Of a DNA stretch of 64,000 nucleotides, positions 49,395 through 60,023 are shown piece after piece. The stretch is from assembly GCA_003013855.2 (NCBI GenBank), contig ML058392.1:3079529-3143528 (forward strand), written 5' to 3'. The stretch is from Liriodendron chinense (lineage: Eukaryota; Streptophyta; Magnoliopsida; Magnoliales; Magnoliaceae). The number at the start of each line of letters is the position of its first letter. The stretch's first letter is position 1. Below the pieces are notes generated by a model that saw only the letters and a list, made by a program, of their open reading frames with translations, was not told the origin of the DNA and did not search any database. The position numbers and the translations under genes are program-made.

Positions 49395-50790
49395 TGTTGA
49401 ACCTCCAATTTATACATTGCATTGCCCATTACATGACATGGTTTGCATGATTTTCATGACTTAAAGGCCTATCTAACACATGTTTTGTGATTATAGGGAA
49501 TGAGAGCGGACTTCATTCAATTAGGGATTAAAAGAATGCTTTGAGAGCTTTTGGATGAAGGATGAAAGAAGACCAAAGAAAGAAGAAAGCAAGGAGAAGA
49601 GAGAGAAGAAGAAAAAGGAGAAAAAGAAAGGAAAAAGAAGCAAATGGAAGAAGGCCGACCGGTCTTGACCGGTCGACCATGAAGGCTGTTCACATTGAAG
49701 ACAGGTCGACCGGTCATGACCGGTCGGCCATGCACACTGGAAGATGGACAAAATGGTCCGACCGGTCATGACCGGTCGGCTACACTTGCTGGATCAATGG
49801 ACAGACCAGTCCAACCAGTCATAACCGGTCGGCTGTGCTCCCTGGACTGCTTAAAAGATTAGTCCGATCGGTCATGACCGGTCGGCTCTGCGTAACTAGA
49901 GTCCTTTCTAAATCTGGACTCCGAAAAACGCTGCGCACTGCGTAACCTTTTGCAGATTTCGATGCAAGGGAGGTTTCTTACTATAAAAGGACACCTAGGG
50001 GCTCTTCCTAGGTCATCTTAGAAGGGAAGGAACGTGGTTTTGGAGAGAGGAAGCGAGCGTGGAGCGTCTGCAACTCTCCAACTTCTGGTTTTCTATTTTT
50101 TATGCTTTTATTCAGAGTTTTTAGTTATAGCATGACTATGCTCGGCTAGAACCTCTCAGCTAAGGCTGAGAGGTGAAGCTTGTAGTAAATTCTATGTTGG
50201 ATTCAGTTTAAATCAAGTAATTTAAATTCAAGTTGATTTTTCTTTCATGTTTCAGTTCTAAAAGTGGTAGTTTGAGATGTTTTATGAGAGTTCATGTGCT
50301 CCGAACATGAATTCCTTGCAATTCTCTGAGATTATCATATAATGCTGGTTTAGATTCAAATTATAGTAATCCTTGAGCAGGCCATAGTCCATAGGCATGG
50401 CTGTTACTCCGCAAGCTATAGTTTTGAATTCTACATTGATTGAATGGACTAGAACTTGGAAGTTCAACTTGATTTGGATTGAATGTGTGTGAATGCTTTA
50501 TTTTCCAACTAGATGAGAGATAGGACTTCAAATCTAGTTGTGTTCTCTACTTGGATTGACTGAATTGACATAGGATTGCTACAAGTGGATCCTTGAATGC
50601 CTTAGTACTTTATATCCCTGATTTTTCATTAAGTTGCTGTTTTAATTAAACACTCAATTGAATCTGATTTTCTTCCAAAAACTGAGTTGCTGGAGTGCTT
50701 TGGAAGTAGTTTCTATTTCCCTGTGGATCGACCTCGGTCTTACCGAGATTTATTACTACATCGCAGCCTTACACTTGAGGCGAGCGAACA
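49395..50790 (+). repeat. Left (inverted) LTR of the 4.1 kb element
   Basis: Plus orientation: TGTTGAACC ... GAGCGAACA. GACCGGTC-type palindromic cluster at 49655-49890, TATA-like 'ctataaaagg' at 49982, hairpin at 50151-50174. Identity with the other LTR extends 9 bases past the LTR end (to AGTTTTTA) and then stops at the gag end. Confidence 0.92.
50151..50174 (+). promoter_or_regulatory. Conserved LTR hairpin (copy 1)
   Basis: Stem arms ACCTCTCAGC and GCTGAGAGGT with a TAAG loop, followed by GAAGCTTGTAGTA. It lies about 170 bp downstream of the TATA-like box, so it would be in the transcript. The same structure with a changed but still paired base occurs at 54472-54495, and a shorter form at 62980-63003. 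Confidence 0.75.
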
Positions 50791-50795
50791 AGTTT

Positions 50796-51868
50796 TTACG
50801 CAGGAATTGTGGGACAATCTTGCGTAGCGTGTAAGTCGGTGAGGCAAATCCCACATATGGTTTCAACAGCTTCAGTGGACTTGGAAACTCTACTTTTACT
50901 AAGTTCCATGGCCTCAACCTTCCTTATGAGGCTGGCTATCCTTGCATTCACATCGTCTTCCTCCTTAAGGACATAGATCCCTCCTTTCTCTTGAGTGGGC
51001 TTGGAGTTATTGGGTTTATCCGATGTATCCCAAGATTGGGCATTTTCAGCCAACATGTCCAAGTAATTCCAAGCCTCATCTGGATTTTTACTCATAAACT
51101 CGCCATTGCACATCATCTCCACAAATTGGCGCATGTTGGAACTTAATCCATCATTAAAAAAGTTTATAATTCGCCAACTCTCATAGCCATGATGTGGGCA
51201 AGCAAGCAGGAGTTCCTTAAATCTTTCCCAACATTGAAAAAAAGATTCACCTTCTTTAGCCGAGAAATTCATTATGGCCCTTCGCAGGGTGTTCGTTTTA
51301 TGAGCCGGGAAGAACTTTTTCAAGAATTCTCGGTTCATCTCAACCCATGACCTAATCGAGTATGGTCTAAGAGAGTGAAGCCAATCTTTGGCTCTTTCTT
51401 TCAAAGTGAAGGGAAAAAGTTTAAGTCTGATAGTATCCTCGGAAACATTTGGGTAATGCAAGGTGGCCAACACTTCTTCGAATTCTTGTAAGTGTAAGTA
51501 TGGGCGGTCAGAGTCTAGCCCATGGAACTTTGGTAAGAGTTGAATTACACCCGGTTTTATATCAAAGTTTCCACCGTTTGCTGGTAGAACCACGCAAGAA
51601 GGTGTAATTGCTCGGGCAGGTTGTAGGTAGTCCCGTAGTGATCTCATTGGAGGAACATTCTGTACCTCATTCTCTCCTACTCCTTCCTGATTTGCGTTTG
51701 TAGTTGGAGTAGGGGGGGGGGAGGATTCCTTACAGGTGTTTGTTCCATACTCCCCAAACTTTCACAATGCTCTTGGTAATTCCGGACTCGTCTATGGACT
51801 GACAATGGTCCAACTAGACCACCTTCAGATTGGAAACGATTTGAGTGATTACGTTCCCAACGGGACAT
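50796..51868 (-). pseudogene. Gag of the inverted-LTR element (Athila-like), one frameshift
   Basis: Retrotransposon gag, the capsid protein that packages element RNA. It starts at 51868 (M-S-R-W-E-R-N-H). The frame shifts in a 10-base G/C homopolymer at 51712-51721. The remainder (51647-50796, 283 aa) is open. The gag core shows R-A-K-D-W-L-H-S-L, F-L-K-K-F-F-P, E-S-F-F-Q-C-W-E-R-F-K and C-P-H-H-G. A C-terminal zinc knuckle C-x2-C-x4-H-x4-C lies just before the stop. The stop comes exactly where the inverted LTR begins, so gag is cut there and no protease or pol follows. The homopolymer shift may be a sequencing or assembly error. Confidence 0.85.
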
Positions 51869-52080
51869 AAACCACTCAACCGAAAATAAAAACTAATCCT
51901 AACCTAGAAAACTGAAATCTGAAATTAATCTGAGAAAAATAAGTTAGAAAGGTATCACCTGATGCGCTTGAAATTAGAGAAGAATTCCTACAAAACAGAA
52001 AACTTTGTTAGTTCTAAAAAAAATCAGAAAAACCTATCTACTTCTACAGCCACTGAACTATTTGAAAACCGTTATCTAAA

Positions 52081-52098
52081 TCCCCGGCAGCGGCGCTA
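52081..52098 (-). other. Primer binding site of the inverted-LTR element
   Basis: On the minus strand, TAGCGCCGCTGCCGGGGA lies just inside the right LTR. It is close to the GGCGCC...GCCGGGGA site typical of Athila/Tat gypsy elements. It is present only next to the right LTR. The left LTR is followed by different sequence after AGTTTTTA. Confidence 0.75.
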
Positions 52099-52104
52099 AA
52101 AACT

Positions 52105-53500
52105 TGTTCGCTCGCCTCAAGTGTAAGGCTGCGATGTAGTAATAAATCTCGGTAAGACCGAGGTCGATCCACAGGGAAATAGAAACTACTTCCAAAGCAC
52201 TCCAGCAACTCAGTTTTTGGAAGAAAATCAGATTCAATTGAGTGTTTAATTAAAACAGCAACTTAATGAAAAATCAGGGATATAAAGTACTAAGGCATTC
52301 AAGGATCCACTTGTAGCAATCATATGTCAATTCAGTCAATCCAAGTAGAGAACACAACTAGATTTGAAGTCCTATCTCTCATCTAGTTGGAAAATAAAGC
52401 ATTCACACACATTCAATCCAAATCAAGTTGAACTTCCAAGTTCTAGTCCATTCAATCAATGTAGAATTCAAAACTATAGCCTGCGGAGTAACAGCCATGC
52501 CTATGGACTATGGCCTGCTCAAGGATTACTATAATTCGAATATAAACCAGCATTATATGATAATCTCAGAGAATTGCAAGGAATTCATGTCCGGAGCACA
52601 TGAACTCTCATAAAACATCTCAAACTACCACTTTTAGAATTGAAACATGAAAGAAAAATCAACTTGAATTTAAATTACTTGATTTAAACTGAATCCAACA
52701 TAGAATTTACTACAAGCTTCACCTCTCAGCCTTAGCTGAGAGGTTCTAGCCGAGCATAGTCATGCTATAACTAAAAACTCTGAATAAAAGCATAAAAAAT
52801 AGAAAACCAGAAGTTGGAGAGTTGCAGACGCTCCACGCTCGCGTCCTCTCTCCAAAACCACGTTCCTTCCCTTCTAAGATGACCTAGGAAGAGCCCCTAG
52901 GTGTCCTTTTATAGTAAGAAACCTCCCTTGCGTCGAAATCTGCGAAAGGTTACGCAGTGCGCAGCATTTTTCGGAGTCCAGATTTAGAAAGGACTCTAGT
53001 TACGCAGAGCCGACCGGTCATGACCGGTCGAACTAATCTTTTAAGTAGTCCAGGGAGCACAGCCGACTGGTCATGACCGGTCGGACTGGTCTGTCCATTG
53101 ATCCAGCAAGTGTAGCCGACCGGTCATGACCGGTCGGACCATTTTGTCCATCTTCCAGTGTGCATGGCCGACTGGTCATGACCGGTCGGCCTGTCTTCAA
53201 TGTGAACAGCCTTCATGGCCGACCGGTCAAGACCGGTCGGCCTTCTTCCATTTGCTTCTTTTTCCTTTCTTTTTCTCCTTTTTCTTCTTCTCTCTCTTCT
53301 CCTTGCTTTCTTCTTTCTTTGGTCTTCTTTCATCCTTCATCCAAAAGCTCTCAAAGCATTCTTTTAATCCTTGATTGAATGAAGTCCACTCTCATTCCCT
53401 ATAATCACAAAACATGTGTTAGATAGGCCTTTAAGTCATGAAAATCATGCAAACCATGTCATGTAATGGGCAATGCAATGTATAAATTGGAGGTTCAACA
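52105..53500 (-). repeat. Right LTR (true 5' LTR) of the 4.1 kb element
   Basis: Minus orientation, joined to PBS and gag in the normal order, so this is the genuine 5' LTR. Palindromic cluster at 52990-53240; hairpin at 52724-52747. Confidence 0.92.
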
Positions 53501-53587
53501 CCGTTTCCTGTGCCTTGTCATGCCACAAGCCCAACACTCAGCTTCACGTTTCCCTTGCCCTTGGACTTGGATCTTGACCTGAAGGAT
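53501..53587 (-). pseudogene. Copia-F fragment: gag zinc knuckle
   Basis: An 87 bp island of Copia-F gag between two insertions. It encodes the basic run G-K-R-E-A-E and the first part of a zinc knuckle (C-W-A-C-G-M-T-R-H). The last Cys of the knuckle lies on the far side of the 4.1 kb insertion. Confidence 0.85.
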
Positions 53588-55268
53588 TGTTGAGCTCATA
53601 AATGTGTATATTTTAACTCCATTTAAGCACTAACTATGCATGGTTTGAATGTTTATAAGACAATTCTAATGCAGGTTTTGTGATTGTAGGAATGAGATGG
53701 AGAGGTCACTGATTCAAGGCTTTAAAGGGTGCTTAATACACATTGAGGATCAAAGTAAAGAAGCAAGATTAAAGGCTCAAGGAAAGAAGCAAGGAGAGGA
53801 AAAGAAGAGAGAAGAATCACTTCCAGCGATTGATCGATTACCGTGATCGATTAATCGCTGGCATGATCGATGGATCTACTGCCCTGGCCGATTGATCGGC
53901 CACTGTGTACATACTGCTAGACAAAAGAGGGTCCCACCGATTGATCGCTCAACCCGAGTGAGCAATCGCTTCGACCATGAAAAATCTAGATTTTCTGTGA
54001 AAAGTTTCTGGACACTTTTCATCTCCAGCGATCCATCGCCCAGCACCACCGATCCATCGCTCATTCCCAGCGATCCATCGCCCATCACCAAAGATCAATT
54101 GCTCAGGCCACTAGAATTCTGAAATTTCCTACTGAACTCTCTAGACACTTTTTGCTCCCATCGATTGATTGGTAGGACCCACCGATTGATCACCCAACCA
54201 GTCGATCAATCGCCCAAGTGCAGAAACTGCTATTTTCAGTTCGGATTTCTCTGCGCAGTGCGTAAGTTATACGCAATTTCTCGAAGATTCTGCACTATGG
54301 AGGCTTGAAAGCTATAAAAGGGGTCCTCCACTACGTTCCTAATCCATCTTAGAAAAGATCTATCATAGTGGGAGTTGGTTTTTGGAGTTCTATACTTCCT
54401 TTTCTTAGTTTTAGTTCTAGTTCTTCATGTTTTCATTAATTTTTCTGTTTTTCTTTAGCATGGCCGGCTAAACCTCTTAGCCAGGGCTAAGAGGTGAAGC
54501 TTGTAGTAGATCTAAAATGCTTTAATTCATTTTTATTGGTTTCAAGTTAGATTTTTATTGATTAAACAATGGTTTGTTGAGTTTGAATAATCTTATGATA
54601 ACTCATGGATGTTTGGAAGAATTGTTTTAGTTCTTAATTGTTTTACATAGTTCTAGACCTGTATGCTCCTAGGAATCGAATTCAAGACGCTCTAGACTTA
54701 GTTTTTTATGTGGGAACTTCAAACCAAAGTTCTACTTTTTATGAGAAGTCTGAAACATGCATTGCTTATTTATATGATTTGGATGAAGTTCAAATCGTAA
54801 TATAGTTAAGCCTTATGACAGGGTTTAATGATTATTATTATTATGATCTTAACCTATTGGAATTAGGATTGACTTATACATTGAGTGTGCTCAAGTCCTA
54901 ACTTGAATTGAGTGAATCATGTTGATGAACAACATATATGTCAGATTGTTTTGCTGAATTAACCACTCCATATTCCAGCTAGATAGGATTTGATTTCGAT
55001 TCTAGTTGTGTAATTGAGAAACCAAAGTGAATTATGCATCAAGGATCGCTGCAAGTGGATCTTCGGCACCCTAGTGCTTTTTTAAATTGTTATATCCATC
55101 ACAAGTTACAGATTATTCTCATACATTCATAATTACAGATTATTGTAGTTTAATTTCAATTGGAGATTATTAGAAGAAATTCTGAAAATTCTATATTAGT
55201 CTCTGAGAACGATCTCGGTCTCTACCAAATTATTACTACATTGGAACCCTACACTTGGAGAGCGAACA
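53588..55268 (+). mobile_element. 1681 bp solo LTR in Copia-F gag
   Basis: It starts TGTTGAGCTC and ends GAGCGAACA, flanked by a perfect TSD AGGAT (53583-53587 and 55269-55273). Distant relative of the 4.1 kb element's LTR: same ends, same hairpin position, same 'caagtggatc' U5 word. It carries a CGATTGATCG-type palindromic cluster (53820-54220), a 'tgcgcagtgcgtaa' word at about 54252 and a TATA-like 'ctataaaagg' at about 54312. No interior is left. Confidence 0.93.
54472..54495 (+). promoter_or_regulatory. Conserved LTR hairpin (copy 2)
   Basis: Stem arms ACCTCTTAGC and GCTAAGAGGT with a CAGG loop, followed by GAAGCTTGTAGTA. Compared with copy 1, a C-G pair has become T-A, so pairing is kept. 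Confidence 0.75.
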
Positions 55269-55895
55269 AGGATCCAATATCCCATTTAGAATTCCTCCCC
55301 CTAGTAACCAGTGCATCAGAAGAGGACCCTACATCACCGCTCTTCTTTCTCATCGCCTTATATTGAAGGCTTGAGATGAAGGTCCTCAACGTTTATGGTC
55401 TCCCTACTTGCACACAAAGAGTCCTTAAATGACCTAAACAAATCTGGAAGAAAATTCAGCAAGATGCATGCATAGTATACATCCTTCGTCTGTTCTCCTA
55501 CGTCCGATAGTTTGCAAATAAGCTTGTTGACTTTGTTAATGTGGCTCTCAACATCTACCCCCTCCGCCATCTCAGGTTGAACAACTAAAGCATCAGATAC
55601 AAACGATTCTTTAAAAATTTCTTCGCATAGATGTTTTCTAGTTACACCCATATATCAGTCGTTGTCTTCTCTCTCATGAAATTATAGAAGACGTCATCCG
55701 TTTGGCACAATTGAATTGAGATCTTAACCTTTTATCGAGTTTGTTCCAATCTTTTTCTGACATAGATTCTGGTTGCTTCCCAAGCACTTCTTCGTGCCCT
55801 TGCTAAACTAAAGGCCTTCCATCTTCACCTTCCACAATTCGAAATTATTTTTGCCGGAATATTTCTCCACATCGAACTTCATGCTGAATGCCATA
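55269..55895 (-). pseudogene. Copia-F fragment: N-terminal gag
   Basis: Minus-strand copia gag (UBN2 type). It starts near 55895 (M-A-F-S-M-K-F-D, then N-N-F-E-L-W-K-V-K-M). It continues at 55651-55358 with V-N-K-L-I-C-K-L-S and L-L-N-F-L-P. It runs to the solo LTR insertion with L-V-T-R-G-R, and then into the 53501-53587 island. A stop near 55810 and frameshifts break it. Confidence 0.8.
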
Positions 55896-55934
55896 ATACT
55901 TGTCTTCATATTCAGAACTGCTACCTAACGTAAT

Positions 55935-55945
55935 CTTTGATACCA
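55935..55945 (-). other. Primer binding site of Copia-F
   Basis: TGGTATCAAAG on the minus strand, 2 bp after the LTR end (CTCAACA), resembling the tRNA-Met-type site of copia elements. Confidence 0.6.
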
Positions 55946-55947
55946 CT

Positions 55948-56505
55948 TGTTGAGAACCTTGCTGAAGCATAGAGGAGAATCAAACAAGAAAACACAAATG
56001 TATAAGCAAATCCACACATAGAAACAATTCGATTTTACTTGGAAGAACCCTTGAAAGAGAAAACCATGGCACAAAGCGATATCATTATGATCTTATAAGT
56101 TACAAGAAAAGAACAACTACAAGCAAAGCCCCAAGAGAAAACCAAAGCTCTCTCTCACAATAAAAACTCTCTCTCAACCCTAATTGCGTTCTGGAATACC
56201 CTAATTCCAGTTACACCCTACTTAAATAGCAAAAGAACTAAAAATAAAAATAAAATTGTAAAAATCACAAAACAATCGATCGATTGATTGATTGTTCGAT
56301 TGGTCTATCGGACAATTCGATTTATCGAAATTGTCCATAACCTGTCCAAAGAGTTTTCCCATAAAACCGAATATTGTCAATCAATCAAAGCCAGATTTTG
56401 ATCAATCGAAATCTTCTAAAAATTGTCCAGAGACTTGCTATGCTATTTTGCAAATGATCGATCGATCAACTAGTTACATCAATCAGTAGATCACCCTGAT
56501 TCAGC
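55948..56505 (-). mobile_element. 5' LTR of Copia-F
   Basis: It ends (minus strand) ...GGTTCTCAACA at 55948. A TATA-like 'gctatttaagtaggg' lies at about 56232-56218 and a run of ATCGATCG/GATTGATTG words at 56276-56490 in the U3 position. The outer end near 56505 (TGAATCAGGG on the minus strand) is a guess; no TSD can be checked. Confidence 0.5.
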
Positions 56506-57929
56506 ATAGATAGAATGAAGGCTCCACCAATAATCATAGTCAGCAAACCTTTGTTTCGTACATTATATTTTTAATAGTAAAAAACTCTCACAATTGAATT
56601 ATGAATGTAAACTCTCTTTATGTCTGGAAATGGGGAGGTTCTTCTACTTCTTTTTTTTTATATATATAAACAAATTAAACTTTTTGTTTATTTTTTAAAC
56701 GCTCTTACTTCATAAGCATTTTTGTCGCAGATTTAAAATAGAGATCGGTGGTCACATCCATTAATAGAATTGTAGTAGAAGGTCGAATATTGAACCGATC
56801 TACTCATAAATGGTCTATCCTCTGTAAATTTCAATTAGATTGCCGGCGGTCGATTGATTTTGACGTTCTACAGCACCCAGTGAGTGAAAGAACCTGATTT
56901 TAGTTCCAAAATAATTTTCATTGTGTACCCCACCGTTCGCACGGATCGGATATCCTGCACAGGTGGCAGGTTCGGAGAAAGATAGTGCTAAAATCAAGCG
57001 CAGCATGTTATCTTTGGTCTTAAAAAAATAGTCTACACCACAAGCTAAAGAAGACGAGCTATATATCGTTTACCACGAAAAAATGGTCAAATTATCGCGT
57101 GCTAGGTACTATGATTCTCCCACGAAGCGCTGGAAAGGAGCTTGGGAGCAGCACCCGTGTACTAATACTGGTTAATTACCCTATTATTATTAAAAGGCTC
57201 ATTTTACCTCCTTCGTCCCTGAAAATCCACGTGTGTCGAAGGACAATGGTGCCCACATGCTTTGTGGTTTGATAATCTGAACCGTCTATCTTATGGAATC
57301 TATGAAATAATAGCCAGCCAAAAGAAAGTTACACTGAACAATTGATCACTACCATCAGTATTAGTAGATGAATTCAGAACCATGAAAAGTAGAATTTCAA
57401 TGGCCTACATTCAACTCAAAAAATGGAATTCTATACTATTATGGAAGTCTTCTTGTTGCATATTGGATTATTTGTAGTTGTAGCAAGAAAAGGAACGGTT
57501 GAAATGTCAAACTATCTCAACATGTGAGGCCCAGTGGGCAGCAAGTAACACTAGAATATCAATCGCAATGTACGCTAAATGAGCTCTTTATTAAAACATA
57601 CGATCTTTGTCACCTCTCATGATGGAGGTTTGCTTTGCCTTTGACCGAAACCGACAATTTCTTCTTCGGTGCCTCGGAGACGGAGCGAACCAAATTATAA
57701 ATATCTTGGTATCTTTGAATATTCAACACCTCACACGCTTACCATTTTCTCTTTCTTTTCTCTTGCTGAATTCTGCTTGTTCACACGCGCATGGCAATCC
57801 TAACCATCCACACGATGCACATTTGCAAATATAGAACACGTGTGCTTGGATAGATCTTTTCATTAGGTGGGCTACGTTCTTTAAGATCTTCTTAAGCCAT
57901 ATGCCACTTCAGGGGAGCCGCTACATTAA
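56506..57929. other. Intergenic, no recognised gene
   Basis: A/T-rich unique-looking sequence with short homopolymers. No open frame here has conserved motifs, and I see no repeat structure. Confidence 0.5.
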
Positions 57930-58490
57930 AAAAGATGGATGGACAGACATGTTGTTTCAACCGTCGGTTTAGTACATTCTGGCCCACCTGAGAAGTGGAG
58001 CTGCTCGATTTGTCAGACAGAAGTTTTAAGTGTTGTTTTAACCAGATGGAAAGCTTGGAAGCCGCACAATCCATCTATTCATTTTTTCATCTCATTTTAG
58101 GGTATGTGCCAAAAAATGAAGCAGATGTAATTCTCAGGTGGACCACACCATAGGAAAGCATTGTTGAGTGAACATCCACCATTAAAAGCTTCATGGACCC
58201 CACTGTAATATTTATTTGTCATCCAACCTGTTCATAAGGTCTCACACACTTGGATGAAGAGAAAACACAAATATCAGCTTTTGATCCAAAAATTTGGCTA
58301 TACCTCATAAAGTTTTCAATAGCAAGCATTCAATCCCCACGGTTTCCTGTGGTGGGTCCACTTGAGATTTAGATCTGCCTCATTTTTTGACTCATGCCCT
58401 AAAGTAAGCTGGAAAAATAGATGGCGTGGATAAAACACATACATCATGTGGGACCCACAGTGCTTTGGCACCAGCTAGCTATCGGGTGTT
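57930..58490. mobile_element. MITE-like dispersed repeat
   Basis: Same word family as 23796-24290 and 59493-60023: 'gtggaccacaccatagg', 'catccaacctgttcataagg', 'tgatccaaaaatttgg', 'gtgggtccacttgagattta', 'catacatcatgtgggaccca'. No exact ends found. Confidence 0.5.
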
Positions 58491-58710
58491 GGGGTTACTA
58501 GACAAGCCGCATCCGTGTGGAACCACCAAATGTCTCCTCATTAAATCTGCTTTGTAACTTGGTATTCCTCATTTTCAACCTTTGCAACTGTCCAGGGAGT
58601 ACGACATGTGCGTTGCACGTGGAAAGAGCACGCATTAGGGTGGAAAGAATAAAAGAAATAGGAAAAGATGGCCGATAAACGTGTGGCTGTCCACAATTGC
58701 AGTTAGGCGG

Positions 58711-58711
58711 G

Positions 58712-58737
<26 letters not shown>
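58711..58737. repeat. (GA)n microsatellite
   Basis: A GA run with flanking G-rich sequence. Confidence 0.9.
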
Positions 58738-58742
<5 letters not shown>

Positions 58743-59492
58743 GAGCGTATTTGGACGGCGGGTGGCTATGTCTACTTTTTGGGCTCATCCCCACAATTTC
58801 AGTGATGTGTCCACCTGCTAGCTCAGTTTGGCCGGTCTTATATTCGAATGCTAAGAAGACACTAAATGCACCTGTGGGTGCATGGTGTGACTAACAATAT
58901 GGGTGCATTGTGCCGCTAATAGGGTGGGTGTAATGCATAAGTACTAACAAAAAAAAATAAAAGTCTATTTTATTCATGAGCTGACGTTTCTAAGATTATC
59001 TGAAGCAACAAATATGTAGTTTGGATATCACATAGTAGTCACAATGAGCCTATGGAAGCCTTTGCTACATGATCTTAGATTCGCTTAATTATCAGTACAA
59101 GCCGCATAGAAAGAGTTGAGAAAGTGGGAGCAGGCCAACGGCATGAATTAGGTTTTAAAGAAAAAAAAATAAAAAATAAAAAAATAAAAAACTAGCAGTG
59201 AAGCTAGACACATCTCCAAATACTTGTTCATGTCCCTCTCCATGCCTAATATTGTAGCTAGTGCTGAACTTAGCCAAATGTTGCTCTGTTATATGTGGTA
59301 TATATGGGATGGGGGATGCTCCAGATGAAACAGGACGGTCTGATAATAAATAAATAAATAAAATCAGAAAAAACAATGTTGGCCACATGAATGCATATTG
59401 GAAGTTGGGCATTCTTTTTTTTTTTTTTTTTGTTTTTTTTTTGTTTTTCCACGCATGGACTTTTCTCCCAAGCGTTTGGTGCACCAATTTGT
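58738..59492. other. Intergenic
   Basis: No gene seen. It includes an A-rich block (59159-59190) and an interrupted poly-T (59415-59448). Confidence 0.5.
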
Positions 59493-60023
59493 GGACTCGG
59501 ATTGCCTACTGTAGAACACAGCTCTAATATTGTGTTGACGTGGCAAATCTCAGTGAGCCCCACCATGATGTATGTATGATATCGACACCGTTCATTCATT
59601 TTGCCAGATTATGTTGGTGCATGAACCCAAAAATGGGGCAGATCCAACGCTTAAGTGGACCATAGAACAGGAAACAGTGGGGATTGAATGCCTACCATTA
59701 GGAACTTTTGGGGACCATAGAAGTTTTGGATCAAGCTGATATTTTTGTTCCTTCATCCAGGACCGTCTGACCTTATGAACAGGTTTGATGGAAAATAAAC
59801 ATCATGGTGGGTCCTAGGAAGGTTTCCACCGTTGGCATCATTGTCCTGTGTGGTCACTTGAGCTTTGGATCTGCAGCATTTTTTTGGCTCATGCCATAAA
59901 ATGATCGAGAAAAATGGATGGACGATGTGGATATAATACATACATAATGGTGGGGCACACAGAACTTTGCCACGTCAACATAGGTACTCAGGTGTTGTGG
60001 TCTACACTACGCACTCCGAGTCT
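59493..60023. mobile_element. MITE with nested terminal inverted repeats
   Basis: Inner inverted repeats are exact: TGTTGACGTGGCAAA at 59533 and TTTGCCACGTCAACA ending at 59980. Outside them a second, imperfect inverted pair (GGACTCGGATTGCCTAC at 59493; GTAGGC-like complement ending GAGTCTCC at 60023) extends the arms to about 80 bp. The interior is the dispersed 'ttttggatcaagctgatatt' family. Non-coding. A TSD is not evident. Confidence 0.75.

Larger units (their letters stand above)
49395..53500 (-). mobile_element. 4.1 kb gag-only LTR element with inverted LTRs
   Basis: A perfect 5 bp TSD CCGTT flanks both ends (49390-49394 and 53501-53505). Both outer ends are TGTTGAACCTCC read inward. 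The two LTRs, 49395-50790 (+) and 52105-53500 (-), are both exactly 1396 bp and differ by only a few percent by eye, but they point toward each other. The 1314 bp interior has a PBS and gag on the minus strand, adjacent to the right LTR, and no pol. Thus both outer ends are U3 ends, unlike a normal element (U3 at one end, U5 at the other). The host Copia-F zinc knuckle continues in frame across the insertion, so it entered as one unit. Confidence 0.92.

Noticed and set aside
49562..49771. Lys/Arg-rich open frame, repeated at 53124-53333 on the other strand
   Set aside because: Both are the same purine-rich stretch plus palindromic cluster in the paired LTRs. No gene; the match only reflects the inverted LTRs.
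58498..58794. 98-codon minus-strand open frame with a Leu-Ser run
   Set aside because: The run is the translated GA microsatellite and the rest is not recognisable.
59155..59599. Overlapping Lys- or Phe-rich open frames on both strands
   Set aside because: Produced by the interrupted poly-T tract at 59415-59448 and the adjacent MITE.
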